A program made the position numbers and the translations under genes. The notes under the pieces were generated by a model. That model was given only the letters and a program-made list of their open reading frames with translations. It had not been told where the DNA came from and searched no databases. DNA of 5,778 bases from Nitrospinae bacterium CG22_combo_CG10-13_8_21_14_all_47_10. Lineage in GTDB: Bacteria; Nitrospinota; Nitrospinia; Nitrospinales; VA-1. The DNA is taken from NCBI GenBank assembly GCA_002786505.1, contig PCTK01000227.1, positions 1 through 5,778 on the forward strand, in the 5' to 3' direction. Shown here in pieces: positions 1 to 5,778 of the stretch (its first letter is position 1; every line of letters starts with the position of its first letter).

Positions 1-35
1 TTCGTCAAAAAATAAAAATAACCGGTGCTTTCGAC

Positions 36-170
36 TTACGCAAAGGGCTCACTTGGCATGAGGCTGTAATACTTTCCAAAAACTTTCACATGCCCCAAAG
101 GGGCACAACACTCCCGCTTGTACAAGGTACCCAAGACAGCTTGATGAACTTTGCCGTCCAGCTCAATCAC
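36..170 (-). CDS. Possible small hypothetical protein (44 residues, GTG start)
   Basis: No family is recognised. The minus-strand frame starts at a GTG (170) and ends at TAA (38-36), giving a peptide with IELDGKVHQAVLGTLYKRE near the start, a CC pair, and KVFGKYYSLMPSEPFA at the end. Its residue make-up, with regular hydrophobic and aromatic positions, looks protein-like rather than random. The ribosome site is weak (GGTAGTGA upstream of the GTG). The frame stays open back to a TAA at 230-228, overlapping the end of the kinase-like gene (in-frame reading KRVYQLAVIGSDTN before the GTG), but offers only an ATT there as a start. The true gene could thus begin at a rare start or be the 3' remnant of a longer gene. 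After the stop the transcript is U-rich (ATTTTTATTTTTT at about 20-8), without a clear preceding hairpin. It would be a tail gene of the kinase-like unit. Confidence 0.35.
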   Translation of the reverse strand: MIELDGKVHQAVLGTLYKRECCAPLGHVKVFGKYYSLMPSEPFA

Positions 171-193
171 GTTAGTGTCACTACCAATTACAG

Positions 194-886
194 CTAGCTG
201 GTAAACCCTTTTTCCTTCAAAACAAATTTAACCATTTCACAAACCAGATCCTTATCAATCGCAGAAGTATTGATAGCCAGATCGAATTCGGAAGCAGTGG
301 CCGATTTAAAATAAGTGTTGATGAATGCCTTCCGCTCCTCGTCCTTTTCCCTGACAAGCTGTTCGGCCTCCTTTAAAGGGAGACTCCGAACTTTCATAAT
401 ATTTTTCACCCTGTCGTCGAATGGGGCAGTTAGTTTTAACCTGATCCCTTCTTTCCTTTCATCCAGGATGAAATTGGAACCCCGGCCCAGGAGGATAGCA
501 TTTTCGTTACGCACAACAGCTTCCATCAACCGAGTGATGCGCAAAACATAATCTTTTTGTAAAATAGACCCTGAATGGATCAGGTGGTTGACCCAGTCAT
601 CCACCTGGCTCCGCTTTGTTTCATCCAGAGTCTCCAGAAAGCTTCTGCTCAACTCTTCCCTTTCGGCAAGATGGTTGAGCAGGTCTTTCCCGTAAACTTT
701 CCAGCCAAGAATCTTTTCCAGTTGAGGAATAATTTTTTCCTCATGACAACCAAAATCCCTGGTTATAGCAATAAAGTGATGGACCGATATTTGGTTTTGT
801 TTTTGACGTTTACGTTTCTCGTTCCATTCTTGAATTTTTTCAGCAATGATTTGCTCGGCAATGGAGACCGGAATTGCTTCAGACAT
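194..886 (-). CDS. Cytidylate-kinase-like family protein with degenerate P-loop
   Basis: The protein resembles the Cytidylate_kin2 family, P-loop NMP-kinase-fold proteins of largely unknown substrate. The order of motifs fits: FIAITRDFG at 38-46 where family members have an ISREYGSGG-type phosphate loop, AILLGRGSNFIL at 130-141, LTAPFDDRVKNIM at 152-164, EKDEERKAFI at 180-189 and FDLAINTSAI at 201-210. At 230 residues it is of normal length, with a charged, probably helical N-terminal extension of about 35 residues. The glycine-rich loop is altered: after G46 come C-H-E-E-K, so the usual following glycines are lost. Nucleotide binding may therefore be changed or absent. The ATG at 886 has AGGTG 4 bases upstream. 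The gene follows the dehydrogenase after 130 bases, so it may be independently expressed. Its own substrate cannot be told from the sequence. Confidence 0.82.
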   Translation of the reverse strand: MSEAIPVSIAEQIIAEKIQEWNEKRKRQKQNQISVHHFIAITRDFGCHEEKIIPQLEKILGWKVYGKDLLNHLAEREELSRSFLETLDETKRSQVDDWVNHLIHSGSILQKDYVLRITRLMEAVVRNENAILLGRGSNFILDERKEGIRLKLTAPFDDRVKNIMKVRSLPLKEAEQLVREKDEERKAFINTYFKSATASEFDLAINTSAIDKDLVCEMVKFVLKEKGFTS

Positions 887-890
887 AGTT

Positions 891-895
891 CACCT
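891..895 (-). promoter_or_regulatory. Ribosome binding site of the cytidylate-kinase-like gene
   Basis: AGGTG on the minus strand lies 4 bases before the ATG at 886. The spacing is a little short but acceptable, and no competing in-frame start lies nearby. Confidence 0.5.
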
Positions 896-907
896 GTAAT
901 CAAATAG

Positions 908-1000
908 TTAGGGGGAATTCTCAAAATCCACGTTAATCATATGCCGCCCTTTGTTATCTGGGCCGCGAATTTCCTAGATCATAACATTTTCAGTGGTCAG
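908..1000 (-). other. Short interrupted frame behind an unassigned strong Shine-Dalgarno, between dehydrogenase and kinase-like gene
   Basis: In the 130-base gap, GGAGGGG at 1010-1004 is a strong ribosome-site sequence with no ATG, GTG or TTG at working distance. A CTG follows at 1000 and opens a frame reading TTENVMI, then an in-frame TAG at 976-974, then a further 21 sense codons (EIRGPDNKGR...) ending in TAA at 908. Within that frame an ATG at 940, preceded by AAAGG at a spacing of about 7, would give a 10-residue peptide, MINVDFENSP. It may be a decayed small gene, a leader peptide, or chance. No promoter or convincing terminator was seen in this gap. Confidence 0.25.
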
Positions 1001-1016
1001 TATCCCCTCCAAATTT

Positions 1017-2123
1017 TCACATATGCGCACGAAAAGCCATTGCCTCTTTTAATCGCTCTCTGGCCATCAAAATAGCCGCCGCGTGCGGGTATTGCCCCTG
1101 TTTGATGCTTCTTTCCAATACTTCCGCCGTATTTCGGCTGATCGTTGCTTCGATCCTTTCAAAAGCCTGTTTTTCACTCATTCCCTGATATTCTGTCGCG
1201 GCGCAAATCACTCCGCCCCCGTTGGCAATGACATCCGGAACAATGACAATTCCCCGATCCCGCATTATTTCTGCCGCCTCATGAGTGATGGGGATGTTGG
1301 CCCCTTCCAGTACCAGTTTGGTTTTCAGCCAATGCTGATTGTCTACTGTAAAAATATCAGGGCGGGCAGAAGGAATAAAAATATCCGATTCCATCTTCAG
1401 CATTTCCTCATGTGTCAACGGTTTGCCCAATCCAGAATCTTTCACGGAACTCCCGGTTTTCTTAAACTCAGTAAGTGCCGGGATATCGATCCCATCCGGG
1501 TCATGGATCGCCCCGCCTGTATCACAAGTGGCAATGATGGTAGCCCCCCGTTCCGTTAAAAACCGGGCGGCCGCTTTGCCGACATTACCAAAACCCTGAA
1601 TTATCACCCGGGCATTTTTCAACGGCAGTTGAAGGACTTCACTGGCAACATCCGCCGCGACTGCCAGACCATATCCTGTTGCGCCAAGTTCATCCAGAGG
1701 CAGGCCCCCTAATACACGAGGCAAGCCCACGGCCCGGCCAATTTCATCATGAATATAGGCCATGCAGGTTTCATCGGTGCCCATATCCGGCCCCGGGATG
1801 TAATCCGACAACTGCTTGATAGTCTGGGCAAACTCCCTGACCAGAGCCTCTTTGTTAGGAACATTGGGGTCTTCCAGGATAGCCGATTTCGCTCCTCCAT
1901 GCGGCAGATCATTCAACGAGTTTTTCAAAGTCATCGCCCGGGCCAGCCTGAAAACCTCGCGGGTATCCACATCCGATGCCATGCGACAACCCCCAACGGC
2001 AGGCCCCAGAGAAAGGTTATCAATGACAACAATCGCCTTAAGCCCGGATTTGGGCTCATAAATATGCACAATTTTTTCCGGCCCTAAATCATCAGCAAAA
2101 CTATCGACATAATGGGCGTTCAT
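1017..2123 (-). CDS. Glu/Leu/Phe/Val-family amino-acid dehydrogenase, probably leucine-dehydrogenase-like
   Basis: This NAD(P)-dependent enzyme reversibly deaminates an amino acid to a 2-oxoacid and ammonium in the cytoplasm. The 368-residue product has the length of leucine dehydrogenases and is shorter than typical glutamate dehydrogenases. The N-terminal catalytic domain shows LGPAVGGCRM at 39-48, AMTLKNS with K67, HGGAKSAI with the catalytic K79, and GPDMGTDE with the catalytic D113. The C-terminal Rossmann domain shows IIQGFGNVGKAA (GxGxxG at 177-182), D201 at the end of the second strand (compatible with NAD), LEGAN at 272-276 and NGGGVI at 301-306. Position 43 is valine where glutamate dehydrogenases carry the side-chain-carboxylate lysine (GPxKGG), arguing against glutamate. 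The ATG at 2123 was chosen for its strong upstream AAGGTGGAG; the frame continues upstream to 2246 only by running into the ligase gene. Sixteen bases separate it from that gene, so one transcript is likely. Confidence 0.92.
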   Translation of the reverse strand: MNAHYVDSFADDLGPEKIVHIYEPKSGLKAIVVIDNLSLGPAVGGCRMASDVDTREVFRLARAMTLKNSLNDLPHGGAKSAILEDPNVPNKEALVREFAQTIKQLSDYIPGPDMGTDETCMAYIHDEIGRAVGLPRVLGGLPLDELGATGYGLAVAADVASEVLQLPLKNARVIIQGFGNVGKAAARFLTERGATIIATCDTGGAIHDPDGIDIPALTEFKKTGSSVKDSGLGKPLTHEEMLKMESDIFIPSARPDIFTVDNQHWLKTKLVLEGANIPITHEAAEIMRDRGIVIVPDVIANGGGVICAATEYQGMSEKQAFERIEATISRNTAEVLERSIKQGQYPHAAAILMARERLKEAMAFRAHM

Positions 2124-2126
2124 GAT

Positions 2127-2135
2127 CTCCACCTT
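2127..2135 (-). promoter_or_regulatory. Ribosome binding site of the amino-acid dehydrogenase gene
   Basis: AAGGTGGAG on the minus strand fills most of the 16-base gap after the ligase stop. AAGG sits 8 bases and GGAG 3 bases before the ATG at 2123. It fixes the start there and not at the upstream ATG at 2246, which lies within the ligase gene. Confidence 0.75.
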
Positions 2136-2139
2136 CCTT

Positions 2140-4242
2140 TCAAGGCAAAAGTTCCATTTCGGCTTTAGCATCCAAAACAACCAATGAATCCGCATACAAC
2201 CTGACCGGATTGAAATCAAGAGAGACCAATCCGGGCTCCTCTTCAATCCATTTCGTCATCCATTTCACAAATTCCAGCAAACCGGCAAGAGCCAGGGGCG
2301 GTTGGCCCCTCACCCCTTTGATAATTTGACCGGCCTTCGTCCGCAAAATACCTGCAAGGATATCCCCATCGGTCGCCGGGAGCAGGATACGTTCAATATC
2401 CTTAAAAACTTCCACATAACTTCCACCCGTGCCAAAAAGGAGCAAGGGACCAAACGTCTTGTCCCGGCACATGCCGACCATCAAATCCAACCCTGGAGGC
2501 ATTTGCTTTTCTACCCAAACCTGACCCGGCCAGACCTGATTCATGGCTTCCCATTTGCTCTCAAGTTTTCGTTTATCATTAAAGTTGAGCTCAATTCCAT
2601 GCAATTCCATTTTATGCAGAAGGTTTGGTGCCACCGCCTTGAGGACTAGTGGGAAGCCGATTTCCTCAATGGCCTGGTCCAGGTCTTCCCGCCGGGTTAT
2701 CAAAAAACTTGCAGGCACCTGTATTTTGCACTCCCGCAAGAAACGCTTGATAACCATTTCATCCACAGGGGGAGACAACCGCCTTTCGCACGTTGCCAGT
2801 GAGCGAGAAACGCCAGCCCCCGAAGTTTCTTTAGCCCTTTTTGCTCCCAGCCACGCAAGAAGGTTGACCGCCCAAGCCGCCTCTTCACCAGTAGGAAAAA
2901 CAGGAATCTCTTCATTAACAAACGCCTGGCTAAGCGGCAAAAACATATTGCGTCCATAAGCACCCAGAACTACAGGAATATCTCCCGGTAAAACTTCGCG
3001 CAAGGGTTTTGCAATATCAGCGTTGATCCCTTCCGTGCCACCTAAGACAACCAGCAGGAGACAATCGTACAATCCTGTTTGGAGAATTTTATCAATCGCC
3101 AAAACGCATTGCTCATTAGTGCCGGAGCCCGTCAGGTCAATCGGATTTCTGAAAGAATAATAACCCGGCAGTATATTTTTCAATTCCTCCTGAACTCGCA
3201 AAGGAGTCTCAACCACATCGCAGTTTCCTTCTTCCAGAAGATCTGTGAGCAAAACGCCCATGCCCCCACCATTTGATACAACCAGAACCCGGTTTCCCCT
3301 TGTAGCAGGTCCGCTTTGCAAAACCTGCAAAGCATTGACCAATTCATTCAACCCTTTCACCTCAATCATTCCGGTTTGCCTGCAGACCGCCTGGAATACC
3401 GGGTACTCGCCAGCCAGGGAAGCCGAATGGGCTTGCGTGGCCCGGTTTCCCTGTGCCCCTTTTCCTCCTTTATAAATCACAACAGGTTTCAAGGCCGCGG
3501 TTCGTCGGACAATGTCAAAAAACCTCGGCCCGTTTTGAACACTTTCTAAATAAATGCCGATGACCTTGACCTTCGGGTCCTGGGCAAATGCCTCAAGCGC
3601 TTCACATTCCCCGGCATCTATACGGTTACCAAAATTGATGGCACGATGTACCCCCACATAACGACTCGCCAGTTGATCAAGAATGGCTGACAGGAACGCT
3701 CCACTTTGGGAAATAACTGCGACCGAGCCAATCCCCGGTAAACGAATGTCATCAGGGGATAGGAAAAAACTGTTGAAATTATCAAAAGAACTAAACGTGC
3801 CCAGACAATTAGGCCCCAGAATTCGTATCCCAAATTTGCTTGCCGTATCTTTAAGGCTGTTTTGCAGGAGTTCCCCCCCAGGCCCGATTTCGGAAAAACC
3901 ACCGCTGACCACGATCAGGTGGTGAATCCCGTGGTCGGCTAAAGGCTCAATCAAGGCCTCAACCCGCTCGGCAGAAACCGCGGCAATAGCCAGATCAACA
4001 TCCAGCGGAAGCTCCCGAACAGAACTTACAGACGGACATAAACCCAGCGATTCCCCAGCAGGGTGCACAGCCACCAGACGGCCTTTATACCCTTGCGCAA
4101 TCAGGCTATCAACAATCCGCTTACCCTGGTTTCCCGGTTTTAATCCCGCACCAATCACCGCGACCCCTGAAGGGGCGAAGAAAGGCTCAAGGACTTTTTC
4201 AGCCGAAGAAAACCGGGTATTCAATGTTGCAGGCTCATTCAT
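2140..4242 (-). CDS. Acetate/acyl-CoA ligase (ADP-forming), fused alpha-beta
   Basis: The enzyme converts acyl-CoA, ADP and phosphate to the free acid, ATP and CoA through phosphohistidine intermediates. The 700-residue product has the alpha half first. A CoA-binding Rossmann domain comes at about 15-115 (VAVIGAG at 27-33), and succinyl-CoA-ligase-like flavodoxin domains at about 165-465 (ISQSGAF at 177-183, SNGGGMGV at 323-330). The beta half is an ATP-grasp domain at about 490-700. The alpha phosphohistidine is H272 in QAHSASLAG. The ATP-grasp part shows H543-K544 in NLLHKMELHG, FGPLLLFGTGGSYVEVFKD at 597-615 and LDFNPV at 675-680. There is no GNAT domain, which argues against a Pat-type protein acetyltransferase. 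The ATG at 4242 was chosen because GGAG lies 5 bases upstream; the longer frame to 4401 lies inside porB. Co-transcription with por suggests it harvests ATP from Por-derived acyl-CoA. Confidence 0.92.
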   Translation of the reverse strand: MNEPATLNTRFSSAEKVLEPFFAPSGVAVIGAGLKPGNQGKRIVDSLIAQGYKGRLVAVHPAGESLGLCPSVSSVRELPLDVDLAIAAVSAERVEALIEPLADHGIHHLIVVSGGFSEIGPGGELLQNSLKDTASKFGIRILGPNCLGTFSSFDNFNSFFLSPDDIRLPGIGSVAVISQSGAFLSAILDQLASRYVGVHRAINFGNRIDAGECEALEAFAQDPKVKVIGIYLESVQNGPRFFDIVRRTAALKPVVIYKGGKGAQGNRATQAHSASLAGEYPVFQAVCRQTGMIEVKGLNELVNALQVLQSGPATRGNRVLVVSNGGGMGVLLTDLLEEGNCDVVETPLRVQEELKNILPGYYSFRNPIDLTGSGTNEQCVLAIDKILQTGLYDCLLLVVLGGTEGINADIAKPLREVLPGDIPVVLGAYGRNMFLPLSQAFVNEEIPVFPTGEEAAWAVNLLAWLGAKRAKETSGAGVSRSLATCERRLSPPVDEMVIKRFLRECKIQVPASFLITRREDLDQAIEEIGFPLVLKAVAPNLLHKMELHGIELNFNDKRKLESKWEAMNQVWPGQVWVEKQMPPGLDLMVGMCRDKTFGPLLLFGTGGSYVEVFKDIERILLPATDGDILAGILRTKAGQIIKGVRGQPPLALAGLLEFVKWMTKWIEEEPGLVSLDFNPVRLYADSLVVLDAKAEMELLP

Positions 4243-5161
4243 ATTGGCTCCAATAGTCATCCACCCTCTTTTGAACCTGTCCAATGACTTCATCGTGCCG
4301 GTGCGGTTCAAACAAATGACGAAATCTTTTTTGCCTCTCAAGAAACTTTTCCACCGGCAAACGTTTGCGCGGACGCACGGTATGTACCACTTTCCCTTCA
4401 AAATACTCTTTAACCGGGAAAATTCCCGTATCGACTGCCAGCTTGGCGATCATCTGCGCTTCCTTCGGATCAAAACCCCAGCCAGTCGGACAAGGCGACA
4501 TACAAATAAACATGCGGGGTCCTTTCAGTTCCTTCGCTTGAGCAAACTTGTTCGACAAGTCAATAGGCTCTCGCGGAGACACCGTGGCGAGGTAAGCTGG
4601 CTTCTGCGCTTTCCATATCTCAAACAGATCCTTTTTATTTATTTCCGTTCCCGGTTCATGAACATCCGTACTCGGTGTCGTCTGTGTAGCGCTTCCATAA
4701 GGGGAAGCCGCCGACAACTGGAATCCTGTGTTGCCATAAGCCTCATTGTCATAACAGAAATAGATGAAATCCAGGCCCCGGTGAATCGCCGCCGAGGTGG
4801 GTCCGAACCCTATATCGTTCGTGGAACCATCACCGGCAACCACAATCACATTGAGGTCTTCTTTTTTCTCCAGTCCCCGAAAGCGCAGGCGAATGTCCAG
4901 AGCATCGCGAACACCCTGTGCCGCAGGCACTGCCCCCCCCATGGTGGTGTAGAGCCAGGAACCTTGCAAGGGAGTGAACGGATAAACCGAAAGCAGGGTG
5001 AAACAACCCGCGGCGTTACAAATCAAAAAGTCATCTCCCAGTTCCTTCAAGCCTAACCGCAGACCGTCCAGTCCTCCGCATCCAGCACAGAGTCCGGTTC
5101 CCGGAGTAAGGCCCTCATGAGGATGCAGGTCTTTTATTTTTTTATGAACGGAAACCGTCAT
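4235..5161 (-). CDS. porB: Pyruvate (2-oxoacid):ferredoxin oxidoreductase beta subunit
   Basis: This subunit binds thiamine diphosphate and a proximal [4Fe-4S] cluster and pairs with PorA. The 308-residue product is full length for the family. Visible motifs are CAGCG (C25, C28) near the N-terminus, AAGCF (C53), and SPCPTGW (C224), which together give the cysteines expected for the cluster. The thiamine-diphosphate/Mg site is GDGSTNDIGFG at 110-120 followed by DNEAYGNTGFQ at 138-148; the latter is very characteristic of PorB and related VorB proteins. I chose the ATG at 5161 because AAGGGGG lies 7 bases upstream and it forms the ATGA overlap with porA. The in-frame ATG at 5179 has no good ribosome site. 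The 3' end overlaps the next gene by 8 bases. Pyruvate is the default substrate; a 2-oxoisovalerate-type enzyme is possible given the downstream dehydrogenase. Confidence 0.95.
   Translation of the reverse strand: MTVSVHKKIKDLHPHEGLTPGTGLCAGCGGLDGLRLGLKELGDDFLICNAAGCFTLLSVYPFTPLQGSWLYTTMGGAVPAAQGVRDALDIRLRFRGLEKKEDLNVIVVAGDGSTNDIGFGPTSAAIHRGLDFIYFCYDNEAYGNTGFQLSAASPYGSATQTTPSTDVHEPGTEINKKDLFEIWKAQKPAYLATVSPREPIDLSNKFAQAKELKGPRMFICMSPCPTGWGFDPKEAQMIAKLAVDTGIFPVKEYFEGKVVHTVRPRKRLPVEKFLERQKRFRHLFEPHRHDEVIGQVQKRVDDYWSQYE
4248..4251 (-). promoter_or_regulatory. Ribosome binding site of the acyl-CoA ligase gene
   Basis: GGAG on the minus strand lies 5 bases before the ATG at 4242, inside the last codons of porB. 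It supports this start over the upstream in-frame ATG at 4260. Confidence 0.65.
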
Positions 5162-5778
5162 GGTAACGCCCCCTTCCATTTTGCAATCTGCTGAAGCCTG
5201 TTAAAATCACTCACATCCTTTTCGCCGTACAAGTAAAGCGGCGTTCTCTCGTCCGGCCCATCCAGATGTTCGATGATGGCCATGAAATCCTGATCATCCA
5301 TATCCTTCCCTCCAAGTCCGCCGATGACCGACAGAATCTTTTCGGGCCGGTCTTTGCGAGTGTAAAGTGATGCAACAATTTCGGGGTAGGTAATCCCCCC
5401 CATACCCGGAGCCAGGTTTTGATCTATCACCGCAACCTTGGGGTGCCCGGCGAGGGCCGAAGCAATCGCCTCACTGGGGAAAGGCCTGAAAAGCCTCAGT
5501 TTCAAAAGACCGGCCTTAACCCCTTGTTGGCGGAGTTTCAGCACGGCTGACTTTCCTTTTGTGGCGAAAGAATTGCTCATGACAAAAACATATTCCGCGT
5601 CATCAAGATGAAACGGTTCGACCAGCCCGTAAAATCGCCCAAAGTGTTTTTCAAAATCCTGAGCCACCAGGCTGAAACATTTTTCCGCACTGCGGCAAGC
5701 TAACTCCTGCTGTAGTTTGAAGCTGGTATAAGTCGCCCCGCCAAAAACTGCTGATGCACGAGCCATCGGCCGCGAAGC
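5158..5778 (-). CDS. porA: Pyruvate (2-oxoacid):ferredoxin oxidoreductase alpha subunit, C-terminal part (5' end outside window)
   Basis: PorA is a subunit of the cytoplasmic thiamine-diphosphate enzyme that oxidatively decarboxylates pyruvate or a related 2-oxoacid to acyl-CoA while reducing ferredoxin. The frame is open to the window edge, so the 206 visible residues are the C-terminal half of a protein usually near 390 residues; the internal ATG at 5766 is not taken as the start. Family landmarks appear in the expected order: HFGRFYGLVEPF, then DDAEYVFVMSNS, LRLFRPFPSEAI, KVAVIDQNLAPG and VIGGLGGKDM near the C-terminus. The stretch MSNSFAT replaces the more usual small-residue motif of the GS-AGT type. 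The stop overlaps the porB start as ATGA, which implies translational coupling. Gamma and delta (ferredoxin-like) subunits would be expected upstream, outside the window. The 2-oxoacid specificity (pyruvate versus branched-chain) cannot be read from this half. Confidence 0.9.
   Translation of the reverse strand, partial: ASRPMARASAVFGGATYTSFKLQQELACRSAEKCFSLVAQDFEKHFGRFYGLVEPFHLDDAEYVFVMSNSFATKGKSAVLKLRQQGVKAGLLKLRLFRPFPSEAIASALAGHPKVAVIDQNLAPGMGGITYPEIVASLYTRKDRPEKILSVIGGLGGKDMDDQDFMAIIEHLDGPDERTPLYLYGEKDVSDFNRLQQIAKWKGALP
5169..5175 (-). promoter_or_regulatory. Ribosome binding site of porB
   Basis: The minus strand reads AAGGGGG followed by a 7-base spacer to the ATG at 5161. The site lies inside the end of porA and decides the start against the ATG at 5179, which precedes it. 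Confidence 0.7.

Noticed and set aside
1..35. U-rich stretch (minus strand) after the small ORF as an intrinsic terminator
   Set aside because: The T-runs are present, but I found no stable stem just upstream, so a terminator cannot be supported within the window.
91..105. Hairpin TGCCCC-AAA-GGGGCA as a terminator
   Set aside because: The stem is perfect (6 pairs) but no U-run follows directly in either direction, and it lies inside the possible small ORF.
575..907. Plus-strand frame of 110 codons opposite the kinase-like gene
   Set aside because: It is antisense to a gene with clear family motifs and has no ribosome site or recognisable domain.
2124..2246. Upstream extension of the dehydrogenase frame by 41 codons
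   Set aside because: It runs through the coding 3' end of the ligase gene, and the strong AAGGTGGAG just before the ATG at 2123 fixes the start there.
4243..4401. Upstream extension of the ligase frame into porB
   Set aside because: The extra residues (starting MKGKWYIPCV) do not resemble the family N-terminus, and GGAG precedes the ATG at 4242 at the right distance.
4244..5056. Long plus-strand open frame of 270 codons opposite porB
   Set aside because: It lies wholly antisense to the well-supported porB, has no recognisable motif, and its arginine/serine-rich composition is typical of a shadow frame.

Overview
Every supported gene lies on the minus strand, so transcription runs from the right edge to the left. 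Base composition is moderate, with bacterial Shine-Dalgarno sites and tight gene overlaps. The gene set (multi-subunit 2-oxoacid:ferredoxin oxidoreductase, ADP-forming acyl-CoA synthetase, amino-acid dehydrogenase) suggests a bacterium with strongly ferredoxin-linked carbon metabolism, for example a Desulfobacterota-, Nitrospinota- or Nitrospirota-like lineage. That is an inference from gene content; there is no rRNA or other taxonomic marker here.

Layout in transcription order: (1) 5778-5158, the C-terminal half of PorA, cut by the window edge. (2) 5161-4235, complete PorB, overlapping porA by 4 bases (ATGA). (3) 4242-2140, a fused alpha-beta ADP-forming acyl-CoA synthetase, overlapping porB by 8 bases. 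(4) 2123-1017, a Leu/Phe/Val/Glu-type dehydrogenase, 16 bases after the synthetase. (5) A 130-base gap with a strong unassigned Shine-Dalgarno and short peptide frames. (6) 886-194, a cytidylate-kinase-like protein with a degenerate glycine-rich loop. (7) 1-193, a possible 44-codon ORF and otherwise nothing I can assign.

The first four genes form a coherent metabolic unit. The dehydrogenase would convert an amino acid and NAD(P)+ to a 2-oxoacid. The Por complex would decarboxylate the 2-oxoacid to acyl-CoA and reduce ferredoxin. The ADP-forming synthetase would convert acyl-CoA, ADP and Pi to the free acid, ATP and CoA. This is the logic of archaeal peptide fermentation, here in one bacterial-looking operon. 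The dehydrogenase lacks the lysine that glutamate dehydrogenases use to hold the side-chain carboxylate, so a neutral (branched-chain or similar) amino acid is the likelier substrate. The reverse direction (acetyl-CoA to pyruvate to alanine-like products) cannot be excluded. The kinase-like gene lies beyond a 130-base gap and may be a separate unit.
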